From: Doris montereyensis | Lineage: Eukaryota; Mollusca; Gastropoda; Nudibranchia; Dorididae | Reading direction: 5' to 3' | DNA: 64,000 nucleotides | Assembly: GCA_037039925.1 (NCBI GenBank) | Contig: JAXRKP010001177.1 | Span: forward strand, 86,001 to 150,000 | Shown: positions 21,645-34,300 of the stretch, one piece after another | How positions within the stretch are numbered: position 1 is the first letter of the stretch | How the letters are laid out: each line of letters begins with the position of its first letter | The notes under the pieces: model-generated | The model's database searches: none | What the model was told of the DNA's origin: nothing | Seen by the model: the letters and a program-made list of their open reading frames with translations, nothing else | Made by a program: the position numbers and the translations under genes

Positions 21645-21775
21645 ATTTATCAGTCCTTCTCATCGAAATGTGATGTCGCAATACACTCTTTCTGCAAAAT
21701 GCACGTTTGTTAATCAGACAAACTGTCTAATCAGACATTTTTTTGTGACAACGGACAGTGTCCGATTAACGGATT
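21049..21775. mobile_element. Possible pogo/Tigger-like MITE
   Basis: The left end has CAGTTTACCGCCTTTAATCA and CGTTAATCAGATA. The right end, in reverse, has CCGTTAATCGGACACTGTCC. Internal TAATCAGACA words repeat near 21710-21740. No transposase ORF; the middle contains a CT microsatellite. Terminal similarity is partial. Confidence 0.35.
21571..21640. repeat. (CT)n microsatellite
   Basis: Nearly pure CT dinucleotides. Confidence 0.95.
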
Positions 21776-22074
21776 TGATATAAATACGCAATGCTCCATT
21801 AAAGATTGTATTTCATAATAACAAAATAGTAGGTTACTTGTCATGTATAGAGTCTATCAATATCTAAAAGGAAAGGCTTAGGCCTATTGACTTTAAGAAA
21901 AATGCTTTTTCATTTTTACAAGTTCAAAATTAAATAATAATTAAATAAAGTTATGGTCCCTTGAATTCTGGCAATGCTAGGTCCGATTTTATCGTTTTTT
22001 TGTTTGTTTGTTATATATAAATCTAGAGTTTATAAAATCAATATTTGTCTAGAAAAAACAAAGATCTTTGAGTA

Positions 22075-22320
22075 CAGTTACGGCTCGACAGTCAGCACTT
22101 CGATAATCCGGATGTCTAGATAATCCAAACAGATGAGATGGGGACAGATTTTTCTTCTTTTATTGAACCAGATAATCTGGTAGTTTGGGATTCAGATCTG
22201 AACACCTAATTCTGGAACAAGTTACCACAACATAGAGAGTTTATACTTCGATAAACAGAACACTCAACTATTTCAGATAGTCTAACCAGTCCGGCAACGG
22301 CTATCCGAATCGACTAATAC
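22075..22320. mobile_element. Possible pogo/Tigger-like MITE, second block
   Basis: CGACAGTCAGCACTTCGATA then ATCCGGATGTCTAGATAATC at one end and ACTTCGATAAACAGAACAC plus GGCTATCCGAATCGAC at the other. Repeated GATAATCC words are typical of pogo-type termini. No ORF. Confidence 0.35.
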
Positions 22321-22479
22321 ATAAACACCACTTCAGCCATAGAGCTTCTTTATTTTAGTCTTTTTCAAAATTTTCTTGGCACTTTCTTTTTCTGTCTGTC
22401 TGTCGTTCTTTTCCCTCTCCCCCTCTCTCCCTCGTCTTCTGGCATGGTGTAAATTGTGTGTAAGTGAGGAACTTTAGGC

Positions 22480-23365
<886 letters not shown>

Positions 23366-24034
23366 AGATGCTCGATAAAAACGAGTGTGTAACGAGACGT
23401 GATTGTATTCAAAATAGCTTTGAAGACAAGACTTATCTCAGACATCATTTAGATCTAGACTACTAAATATCATGCCACAGCCAGGGCGTGATACTCAATA
23501 ATCGGAAGCCTTGTTAATTACAATCTGCTTCTCTGTTTCAGGCCACGGCTGTTGTACTTCATATGGTGAAGACTCGCATAGCCGATTGTACACGATTGCC
23601 TGCTCCTATTAACTTCTTAATTTAGAACCTAACAGCAGTAAATGATGAAAAAACATCTTTCATCGTTTAGATGCGAATATCAAAAATAGATTTAGATGTA
23701 ATTCTAAACGAAGAATAATAGAATGGTACTGCTTCTCTAGGTTCTCTCAGCGGACAGCTACCTTGGCACTTGACCTCAACAGAATCACGAATCCTAACTT
23801 TTGTATCAACCTAGTAAACAAAAACAATAACTTCCGGGTTACGGCTGTTTATCTGAACCATGTGCACGAAAAGAACGTCGTCTTCAGGACCCTAGAAAAT
23901 TCCCAGTACGTAAATCTAGATAGATACAGCTCTAGAGCTAGATCTAGTTTAAATTTTAAGATCCAGAAATTTAGAGAATGTGGTATATCCTAGCTGACTC
24001 TAAGTATCTGAGATCTACATAACAAAAGATATGG

Positions 24035-24300
24035 GTTCGAGTTCCTCGATTTTTTTCGAGCAAAATCTACCCCCTCTGCCTAGTCCATGTAGGTGGATCG
24101 ACACCTAGTCCCATCGGAGGTGGACGATAAAAGGAGGTCCCGTGTGCAGATCACAATACTCTGTGCACTCTAAAGATGCCTTGGCTGTTTACAGAGCAGT
24201 CTGGGTAAAATTGAAAAAATCCTACCAAAAACTCCGAGATCACCAGTCAGTAGTTGTGGATGTGGGTAAATCAAATAAAACAACAAATCAAAAGACAAAC
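24035..24300 (+). mobile_element. SINE family C, plus copy
   Basis: GGTTCGAGTTCC near the head, then GTAGGTGGATCGACACCTAG, GTGTGCAGATCACAATA, GGCTGTTTACAGAGCAGTC and the 3' end TCCTACCAAAAACTCCGAGA with AAATCAAATAAAAC. Confidence 0.78.
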
Positions 24301-25166
24301 GTGTAATATTAATGGATATAGATCTAATTACTTATTATCTAGAGATAGCTAAACTAAACTCAATCTAGATCTAGATTCTTCCTCTTGATAGAAGATTCTA
24401 AAAGGCTGATGTAAGTGTACTGCAAAGCTGGGATGTGGAACCAACTTAGAATCTAATTACTTTTAGTTTTACAGAATCTACCACCAATGAACCCTTTATT
24501 AGATTCCATAAAGAAATTTGAAAAAGAAAAAGATTGAAAACGTAGAAAGCTAGATCTACGTGGAGATCTCTATCACAAGCTAGAAAAGGCTAATCTGTTC
24601 ATTAATCCTCCTCCCCCCCCCCTCGTAACTCCAAATCTCAGTAGCAATGTGCAGCAATGCATGTAAATCTTCAATTCGAGCAGAAGGAAGCCACGAACCA
24701 TAATTACTAAATATTAGATCTAGCTGCTGAGAAGAGAACATTCTCCTGCGAAATAAAGCATCCTTAACTTATGCTTTAATTCATTATAAATCCATTTTTG
24801 ATCTTGTTAAAAAATTATAGATCATTTATATATAGGCCTACGCTGATTTAAGCTAAACTACTCAAGCTCATGTATATTTGTATCCTTTCTTCTAAGGAAT
24901 TCAAACTTTCAAACCTTATGTTTAAGCGTTACATGAAGGCATTTGAATATTCAATTTACGTCATAAACATCGTTCATTGTTCACTGTGAACACATGCTGA
25001 TTTAAACTGTGATGATAGCTCTGTAACTTAACGTAATACGTTTGTTAACAAAACAGTCCATCAAGTGTGAGGCAATAATTTTTTTAAAGATGTTTTTGTT
25101 TTGTCCTGATTATTTTCTATTTCATTGGTTTGTTTTTATTTTTTGTGTCATTGTTTTTAGAGAAAG

Positions 25167-25312
25167 ATGACAGCTGTACCAAGCAAGATTTTTGCTGGAT
25201 TCGGGCTTTAGGCTTTGTCAGCAATCATGTGCCCTTGGTGACAAGATACAATCGCACTCATAAAGAAAATTATGTCATCACATGCGTTGGTCAGGCTTTT
25301 CATGTCTATAAT
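25167..25312 (+). CDS. WDR36: WDR36 coding exon 1 (one base missing)
   Basis: MTAVPSKIFAGF, then a missing base near 25202, then RALGFVSNHVPLVTRYN and YVITCVGQAFHVYN. The frame as read stops at TAG. The acceptor TTGTTTTTAG ends at 25160. Donor AAT|GTAAGG. Confidence 0.93.
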
Positions 25313-28300
25313 GTAAGGACAAGAATAATTAACTTTTATCAGAATTTATGATTATTTAATGATTACTGCCATGAATTAAATTTATGTTGATCATGTTGAA
25401 TGCTTCTAACTTCTATACACATACTGGTATGTATATTATTATATGTGATTTAATATGCTTAACAGCTAGTCAGTGCACTCAAAGTTGCATTCATATTATC
25501 AGTTACACAGGATTTCTTGAATATCATACTTGTGATACAGTTTGCCCCGGGCAGTGGACAGGTAAGCACCTGTACGGGAAGTAGATGATCCCGCCCTCCA
25601 TGAGTCTCCTGCGGCCTTGTACTTGACAGAAAATAATAAGGCCTGGTATGGGACCTGAAGGTGGCAGCTCCACCATCTACCTAGGGTACAGTAGGCTAAT
25701 CCCTGCTTATCCAAAACCAAACAGATTCAGAGAAATAAATATAATATAAACGGCTTGATCTTTCGAAGACGAACTTGGAAACGAATACGGATTGTGATTT
25801 TTGGAACATTAGGGCAATAATTGGAAAAAGAGTTAGAATTAGTTGAAGGAATGGCAAAACTTCAAAGTGGATATTTTTGGCCATTAAAGAAAAAAGGACA
25901 GAATAGAAGATGTAGGACCGAATCATATTTTAATCTTCTTAGGAGTAGATGTCAAAGATAGAGTAGGAGTAGCCCTCCTAGTGCATAAAAGGCATGAAAA
26001 GCTAATAAAAAGTTGGAAATTTATAAGCCCACGCTAAACCAAAAGGAATAGAAATTAAATTATTAATAGCTTATGGACCAAACGAAGATGCAAGTAAAGA
26101 AGAAAAGGATATCTTCGAAAACGATTTACAAATAGCTGCAGAGAATCTTAAACCCAAACAGGAACTATTGCTATTAGATTTAAATGCTAGAGTATGCAAC
26201 AATGTAGAAACGTCAAGAGGAGTAATAGGTAAAGAAAGGAAACAACTTCCCCAAATGGATAGAGACTAATAGATTTTTGCCTAAAGAATAACATGAAAAT
26301 AGCCAACACCTTTTTTCCTCATAAAGATATCCACAAGTATACAAGACTAAATGAAGACAGGTGTGAAAAGTCAAGAATAGACTACATAATAGTTAGAAGC
26401 TCCTTTTTTACAGGATGCAAGAGTAAACAGAGGAGCAGAAATATTTAGTGATCTTCACGTAGTGATTGCCAAAATGAGATTACTGACTTAAGAAAACAAA
26501 CAGAAAAGGAAAGAGAAGAAAGCTACTAAACTCAAAATAGAGGAACTAAATAAACCAGTAGTAAAACAGGTGTATACCAATCTAGGATAAAAAGATTTAT
26601 CAGTGAAAGATGGATCTGAATGATAGCACAATAGAAGAAAAAGTGGCAGATGTACAAAGAAACACTCCTCATTTGTACAGAATCCAGAGGAGACAGCTGA
26701 AGATGTAGATATATCAATGGAAGAAATCCAAACACCTATAAGAAAAGTGAAATTAGGAAAAGCCCCAGGAGCAGATCAAGTTTATCCAGACATGATTAAA
26801 AACCAAAGGGAGAGAGGCAGACAAACTACTACATGCAATATGCCTACAACCATGGAAGTCCAAACAGGTGCCGGACGACTGGAAAAAGGAACGATAGTAC
26901 CGATACACAAGAAAGGATCAACTATGGAATGCTCAAAATATAGAGGGATATCACTGCTTAGTGTTCCAGGTAAAGTATATGCGAGGATACTGGAAATGAG
27001 ACTAAGGAAAAGAGTAGAGGATCAAATTGAAGAGCATCAGAGTGGATTTAGACCAGGAAGAAGCGTACAAGACCACATATTTACAATTAGACAAATAATT
27101 GAAAAATTCCTTGAGAGAAACGTTGACTTGCACCTGTGTTTTATTGACTTAGAAAAAGCATTTGACACTGTGAGGAGGGACCAACTATGGCATTCCTTAA
27201 AAGAACACAATGTAGAGCAAAATTTGATAAAAGCCATTAAAAGTTTCTACACTAAACCAACATGTGCAGTGAGAGTAGCTGGAAACATATCTGCAGAATT
27301 TGATGTAGATATAGGAGTAAGACAGTTGTATCCTAAGTCCTCTTTTAGTTATCACATTTATGGATTCAGTGGCAAAGGCATCCTCAAAAATGAAGAAAAT
27401 GAATGTAGGTATGTGGAAGCTCAAACCAGTAAATGTATCAGTGCTTTCATTTGCCGATGATTTAGTTCTGTTGGGAAAATCAGAACGTAACCTTCAGCCG
27501 AATATTAACATTATGAACAATGAACCAAATAAGAGGATTGAAACTAAATGCAATGAAAACCAAAACAATGCTAGTAACTAGGGAAGCTAAAACACAAAAT
27601 CTTAAATTGGGCAGGAGAATTTAGAACAAGTTCAAAGCTACAATTACCTAAGAGTAATGATTAACTCTGAGGGAAAACTAAGAGAAGAAATCAGCCAGAG
27701 ACTCAAAAGGCAAGTACTATATATAACCATCTAGGAATGGCATTTGTAGGTAAGCAAGAATTGTCAACAAAAACCAAAATGGCAATATACAATACAGTTT
27801 ATTGTCCTACTCTCCTCTATGGCAGGAAACCTGAACCTTAGACAGTAGAGAATACAGTAGAGTACAGGCAGCTGAAATGAAATATCTAAGAAGAGTAGTA
27901 GGGAAAACTAAAAGAGACAAAATCAGAAACACAGCAATAAGAGATCAAACCAAAGCAGGTGGTATAAAAACTAAGATAGAAACAAATCAATTGAGATGGT
28001 TTGGGCATGTAAACAGAATAAATGACAGTAGAATAAATAAATCAGTATACATTGCTAAAGCTCAAGGTAAAAGACCAAAAGGCAGACCTCGGAGAAAGTG
28101 GGAAGAAAATATAAAAGAGGCATTGAAGTATAGAAATTTAACTTTTTTGGAAGGAAACATAAAATGCCAGGACAGAGCATCCTGGAGAAAGATCATCTCA
28201 GGAAACAACCCATACACTGAAAGGTAGAATGAGAATTGATAAAGAAAGAAAGAAAGATACAGTTTGCTTTCTTCCATTACTTTTTAATAAAAGAACAGAG

Positions 28301-31300
28301 GGTGTGAAATTTATGATAGTAAATTTGTGTATTTCTGCCCCCTTTCCTGTGACTTAAGCTAAATAGAGCAATTTTATTTATTTTTCGCCAGGTGAGCCGA
28401 CTTGGAATTGTTGCTGTCAGTGAGTATAATGATTGGCACTCGGTTTTGAATCAACTATTGGAAGTTTTGCAGTTAATTTTGACACTGATTGACACATATT
28501 TATAATTCTGAGTTTGTCGTTCTTTGTATGTCAAAGATTTTTTATCCAGGCCATTAAGTACTATGAGTAACCATATTTTGCATGCAGTTTCTAAATGATT
28601 GCAAGACTATTTTCATTTGAGGAACTCTTCTACACTTAGTGATGCATGGTTTTAAAATGATAATTTCATTATTTCCTAATCTTTGAGTAGAATTTTCATT
28701 CATCTGAGCCGCCATTTTTAACAGGTTTTATAATTACTAGTTTTATTATTAAAAAGTTAGAATAGTCGTAGCGTTCACAACTACCCACATACTCTCGGTA
28801 TGGAATATTGACTAATGATCGTACTTGACATCATCCAGGGTATAACATACAGTACATCTATTATTGTGTTTAAACGAATTTGTCATTGTAGTATACATTG
28901 TATATATATGGGGAACAAAACTAAGTTTGCCAATAAACTCTTTTTGTAATATCAATTCCACTCAGGTATAGGTAAAATGTAAACTCAAAGGACATGATAG
29001 CTGTGAAAGGTGTTTTTTTCTTCTTTTTTTTTTATAAATATATGTCTTTTAAATATTTCTTGCTTTGTTTTGAAGTTATGTAATTTTGTGTGTCGTCTGT
29101 TTGATTTGTTTCATGGGCTTTGTTTTCATGCTGCAGGAGTGGGATAATTAGGTCTAGTCTATTCTAATCAATTTTATGAGTTCATCTTTGGTTAAAGACC
29201 TTATTGAAATAAGCCATGAGACAATTGAATGTAAGAGTCAAGTGTTTTCTAATTTATTTCCAATTCTAAGGTGACAGCCATCCAGGATATCACTGTTATT
29301 GCAGCTGATAGGAGATATGTCTTTACTGGGGCAGGGTGCGACATTTTTGCTGTTGAGAGAAACAAAAAGGTAAAATTACTGTTTCAGATTTTAATAAATA
29401 TACAGACAATAACTTTTAGGCTAGAGTTTCTGTTGTCGTTAAATTTTGGGAGTTGTTGAATGATGCAGGTGTAATCCAAAATTATGCATTTGTTTATTTT
29501 CAGGGACAGATTTTAAATGCTTAATGACATCAGTGAATCATATTTTTTCATGTAATTCTATACACATGGTATTTTCTTTGTTTATGTTATGTTTAAATTT
29601 ATGATACAGGCGTCTCTACCTAAGATACCACCGCCTAAAAAGTGACTTTTTACATGTAAACAAATTTTTCTCTTTAATTATCATGTGTAAGAGGCTGCTT
29701 GAAAAGCTACAGTCCGACTAACAGGCTGGTTTTTATATATTCAGAAGGCCACATGGTCTGTTAAACTCAATGCAATAAAAAAGAAAAATTCAAATTCATA
29801 TTTGTAATGCCGTATTTCTCTTTCATCTGAAATATTTACATCATGTTGTAGGCCTAGATTTTTGTCTAGCCAGTATGTCTTTGATGTTGACGCCAGATGC
29901 AAGTTTTCACTGATAAAGGATGGATGATGACATGGATTTAAACTAACTTAGGTTTATTTGTTTGATGCAACAGTTACATACTTTGTTACCAGTGGGAAAA
30001 TAGAAGAAGAGGGAAACTTTAAAGATACCTGTTTTCATTTTGTCTACCCTTTCTTATACATTGAGCTCTAGGCCTAACGGTCTGATTGATTAACATTTCA
30101 TAATGATTATCTTGTGTAAATCCCCTGTTTTTGCCAAAGAGACTGTCTGGCTAAGAGGCTGCTTTTTGTTGTCCCCCGAGGAGGGCCGGCCTCTTAGGTG
30201 AAAACCATTATATGACTACTTTCATGAATTTATGATTTACTTCTTGATTTGACTCAACACTTTTCCCTTTTTTTCTCTCTTTTGTGCATTTCAGTTGGTT
30301 ATGACATATAAAGGCCACAAAGCAGAGGTTTCATTATTACTTCCCTTTGGTCGTCACTTGGTCTCTGTTGATGTCGATGGGTTTCTCATTGTTTGGCACA
30401 CTCCTTCTAAAGGTTGATAAGCTTTTTACTATATCTAAAGAAGATGTTTTTAACTATATGTTATGGTAATGTGGTTTCATGTTAAACGGCCAACCATGTA
30501 TTTTTGCCATGGCTATAGTATGTGAAGATTGTATTTAATCTAGGACTTGCTTTCGAAAACCTCAATTCTATGATATGTACATGTATGTATCTTCATTTCC
30601 AGAGCAATATCTGCAAATAAAGTTTGATCCATCATCCTTTCTTGTGACGGCCTTGGGACATCCTCATACGTACATCAACAAGATTTTATTAGGCAGCCAT
30701 CAAGGAGCTCTGCAGCTTTGGAACATTCACTCAAATCGTCTGATTTACTCCTTCACTGGCTGGGGAGTTGCAGTCACTGCCATTGAACAGGTCTGACAGC
30801 TAGAAACAAATCATATTTTAATATTGATATTTTAATGGTAATAATAATAGTAATGCATTTGTTGAGCACCTCTCATCCACCGAAATGCTCGATGGCGCTT
30901 TACAGTAAAACATTAACTCAACTATTCCAGGATTCTCTCCCCTTATAAAATTTGTGAAGACCTTGCATTCTTTCACCTCTAATAACTTTTGACTGAGAAC
31001 AACAAGGGTATCATATTATCCCTCATTTTGTTCAGAAATGGCTGTACATTCGTTTTTTATGGGTTTCAGACAGTTTTTTTTTTACATGGAGAGCTAAAAA
31101 CAAAAAGTATATACGAACAAAAACGGACAAAATTCACATGAAATCACAAACACTAAGAAGGAAAAAATTTCCAGTTTTAGTTTAGGCTCATAATTTCTTT
31201 ATTAAAAGTCAGCCACAAGTCTTTTGCAAATAATAAAAGTGTATTCAGCTACAGATTCCACCATAGAAAGGAACAACATGCACAGAAGTGTAGGTATCAA

Positions 31301-34300
31301 AATGCGGAAAATAAAGCAAAAATAATAAGGCATGCAGGTTCAAAGTACTTTTTGGGGTTAATAATTTTCTGAAACATGAAATCAAACACACAAACTATAA
31401 GAAATATATCCAGAATGTTTTTCAAAGCAATTCAGATTAGTTTGAAACATGTTAGAAGGAGAAATATTTTTTTTAAGTAATTATTTGATATATCGAAAAT
31501 TCGCAATTTAATATTGAATTTGTATTATTAGGTGACTAAAGACTCAAAATGAGCTTTAATTGTATTTTATACTGATAGTTTCTTTAGATAATGTCAGCCA
31601 CAAGTCATTTATAAATAAGTAAAGTCCATTCAGGTACATATTTCATCATATAGAGGGGAAAATTTGAACAGAAAATAAGGGTGTCGAAAGCAAGAAATAA
31701 GACAGAAATATGTTTTTTGATAGAAGTCAAATGATCTAAAGGTTGATAATAATTCTATAATATATTAAATCAAACTCACAAGTAAAGAACATGACCATAA
31801 TGTTCTTATAAAGCAATTTGGATTAGTTTGACATTATGTGGTAAGAAAAAAAGCATTTCAAAAGTAATTTTTAACAATAATAAAAAATAATTAAAATCAA
31901 AATTGTGTTAGTAACAACATTTAAGTCAACAGAAATCACTGAGAGAGCTTCAACCATCCAATTCCTTTCTTGCTGTTAACAAAAAAAATTACAAGTAGAA
32001 TAATAATATCTAGACTTTATATAACTTATGGTATTATATCAATTATAATTTACATCTTTCCCTTTTACCAGAAACATATGTCAAAATTGGATGACACATA
32101 ATTGTCTTTGTTCTTCCCCCTACTGGTACTTCCTCATCATCTTCTATCTCCCCTAATTGTATAACTAATTTTAAAGTAAAGTCTTGTTAATTATGCCTTG
32201 GCGTGTCTGGATGTTTCCCCCTAAATTCTTGAGATAAAATATTACTATTTACTCTATAGCGATATCTATAAAATGTATAAATAAAAGCCACCACTTATTG
32301 GTTTTTCTCAATGTGTTATTATAAAAAAAAAGTTCTACCAATTGATCAGATACATCTTCACCATTCATATTTTGATTATAATCCCTTACTACTGTGTCTG
32401 ATTAACTTCTAAATTCTTCACTCTCTTTGAACCTACGATGAACAATTTCATCCTGCACATTCGTCCATTCACACAACTACACCAGACTCTCACTCAATGA
32501 ATAAAAGGTAGCATAAACACATCAACTGGTTGTAAAAATGTTCTTCTGTCAGTCCTTGTCTGATACTCGGGAGATGGAATCTGGGCTCACGCTCAGGCCG
32601 GCATTGAGGCACTGGGCAACCTTGACCGTGATCAACCCTCTCGTGGTCAGCGACCACCTCTGGCTCTCTAGTCGCAGAGCTGGAGAAAATAAAAGAACAA
32701 AGAAATATTTATTAGGAGCCTATAAACACTCAAATGTATACATATATCAATAATAATATCATTACATATAACACTAAATTGGATCTCGGGGAGGACTACC
32801 ATAATCGGGAACACTGCGGTTTCCATTGGGATGAGCTGCTGGAGGGACTTAGCTTTGGGGGTGGGGAGGGTTGGAGATGGCTCAGGGTCAGGGATGGTGA
32901 TAGTGTGTGCCCAACTATGGTAAGGAAGAACTGCCATAGTTGGGTACAAGTGTGGTTTTAAGTGGGGTGGGCTGTCAGAGACACCTTACTTTGGGTTGAG
33001 AGGCAGACACCTTACCTCTAGACTATTTGTTACATGAATGTTGAAATTGCATTGCAGTGAAAAGGCCAAATTTCGCTTCATTGACAAACAAAAGTTTGAG
33101 GTTTCTCTTGTATCATCTAGTCGTGTTTGGATTCATTTAAAGAACAAGCATGTGTGTGAGCTTTTTTAAGCATTGCTTTTTTATTTATTAGCATACATTA
33201 CATTAAAAAAAGCCTTCCTTCATCTTCGTTTCAGTCTACAGCGATAGGCGTAATGGCTATTGGCCTGGCTGATGGACAGGTTATTCTACACAATCTGGCC
33301 GTGGACAAAACGGTTGTCAAATTCAAGCAAGATTATGGCCCTGTGACTAAAATTGGATTCAGGACAGGTACAGCTGTTATTTCATCAAATGTTTTTCTTG
33401 CTTTTTCTTTGCATATGCAGCATGTGAGCAGAACCTTCGTGAAATGCTTGTCATCCATACTGAGCTATATAGACAATACACAAAATAGATTTTTTAAAAA
33501 GTAAAATTCATATTGTCTCGTTGCTGCTTTTAAATTTGACTTCAGCAAAGAGAATGAAAGAAAAGATTTTCAGTGATTAGTTTTTGCAAAAGAAATATTA
33601 CCCTATACAACTTTGAGTTTATACATTGACGTTTAGAAAGAGAAACATACTTTTGTCACTGTTTTTTTTTCTTGTGTTTTCATCATGTTGGATAGATCTT
33701 TTTTGATAACATCTGTTATATTCATTCTGTTTTTTAACTGAATATATTTTTAGAGGTTAACCGCTCCATTTATACATAATTGCAATATATTTGTGAACTG
33801 CTCAATGATGTATATTTGATGATGTCAGAATACATCATGGTACCATGATCTGCATACTTTTTTTTTATTTGGGACAGATGGACATCCGATAATGGTGACT
33901 GGTAGCGCAGCTGGTCACATAGCCCTGTGGGATCTTGAAAACAGAAAATTACATAGCTATCTGAAAAAGGCACACCGTGCCTCTGTGACAGGCCTCGCAT
34001 GTTTGCCATCAGAGCCTATCATGGTCACTTCTGCTGCTGATAATTCTCTAAAGGTAATGTCGTCATTCATCAGAACTGTGATCAATCCACTGATTACTGT
34101 GATGTAGCACCTATGAGCCGCAGATTGATTGCTTAAAATGAGAAAGTGAAATCAATTAAAATTGCTAGTGAAGAAAAGGGTTGTAATTATGCGTAGATGT
34201 CTAGGTTTAGAGTATACTATTATCATAGCTGCCAATCTGTGTGTAAAAGATGCATTTAGTATGTTTGTTTGCCTTTGAGTTTTGAGTTCGTAAGTTTGTA

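Larger units (their letters stand above)
30830..33234. other. WDR36 intron 5
   Basis: AT-rich intron. It contains a degenerate pair of family-D repeats (31180-31450 and 31570-31830), a GC-richer island at 32560-32990 with a perfect hairpin, and a SINE-head-like fragment near 32985-33040. No gene is seen. Confidence 0.6.

Noticed and set aside
32538..32961. Small coding exons within WDR36 intron 5
   Set aside because: No match to WDR36 between exons 5 and 6, which already join in phase.
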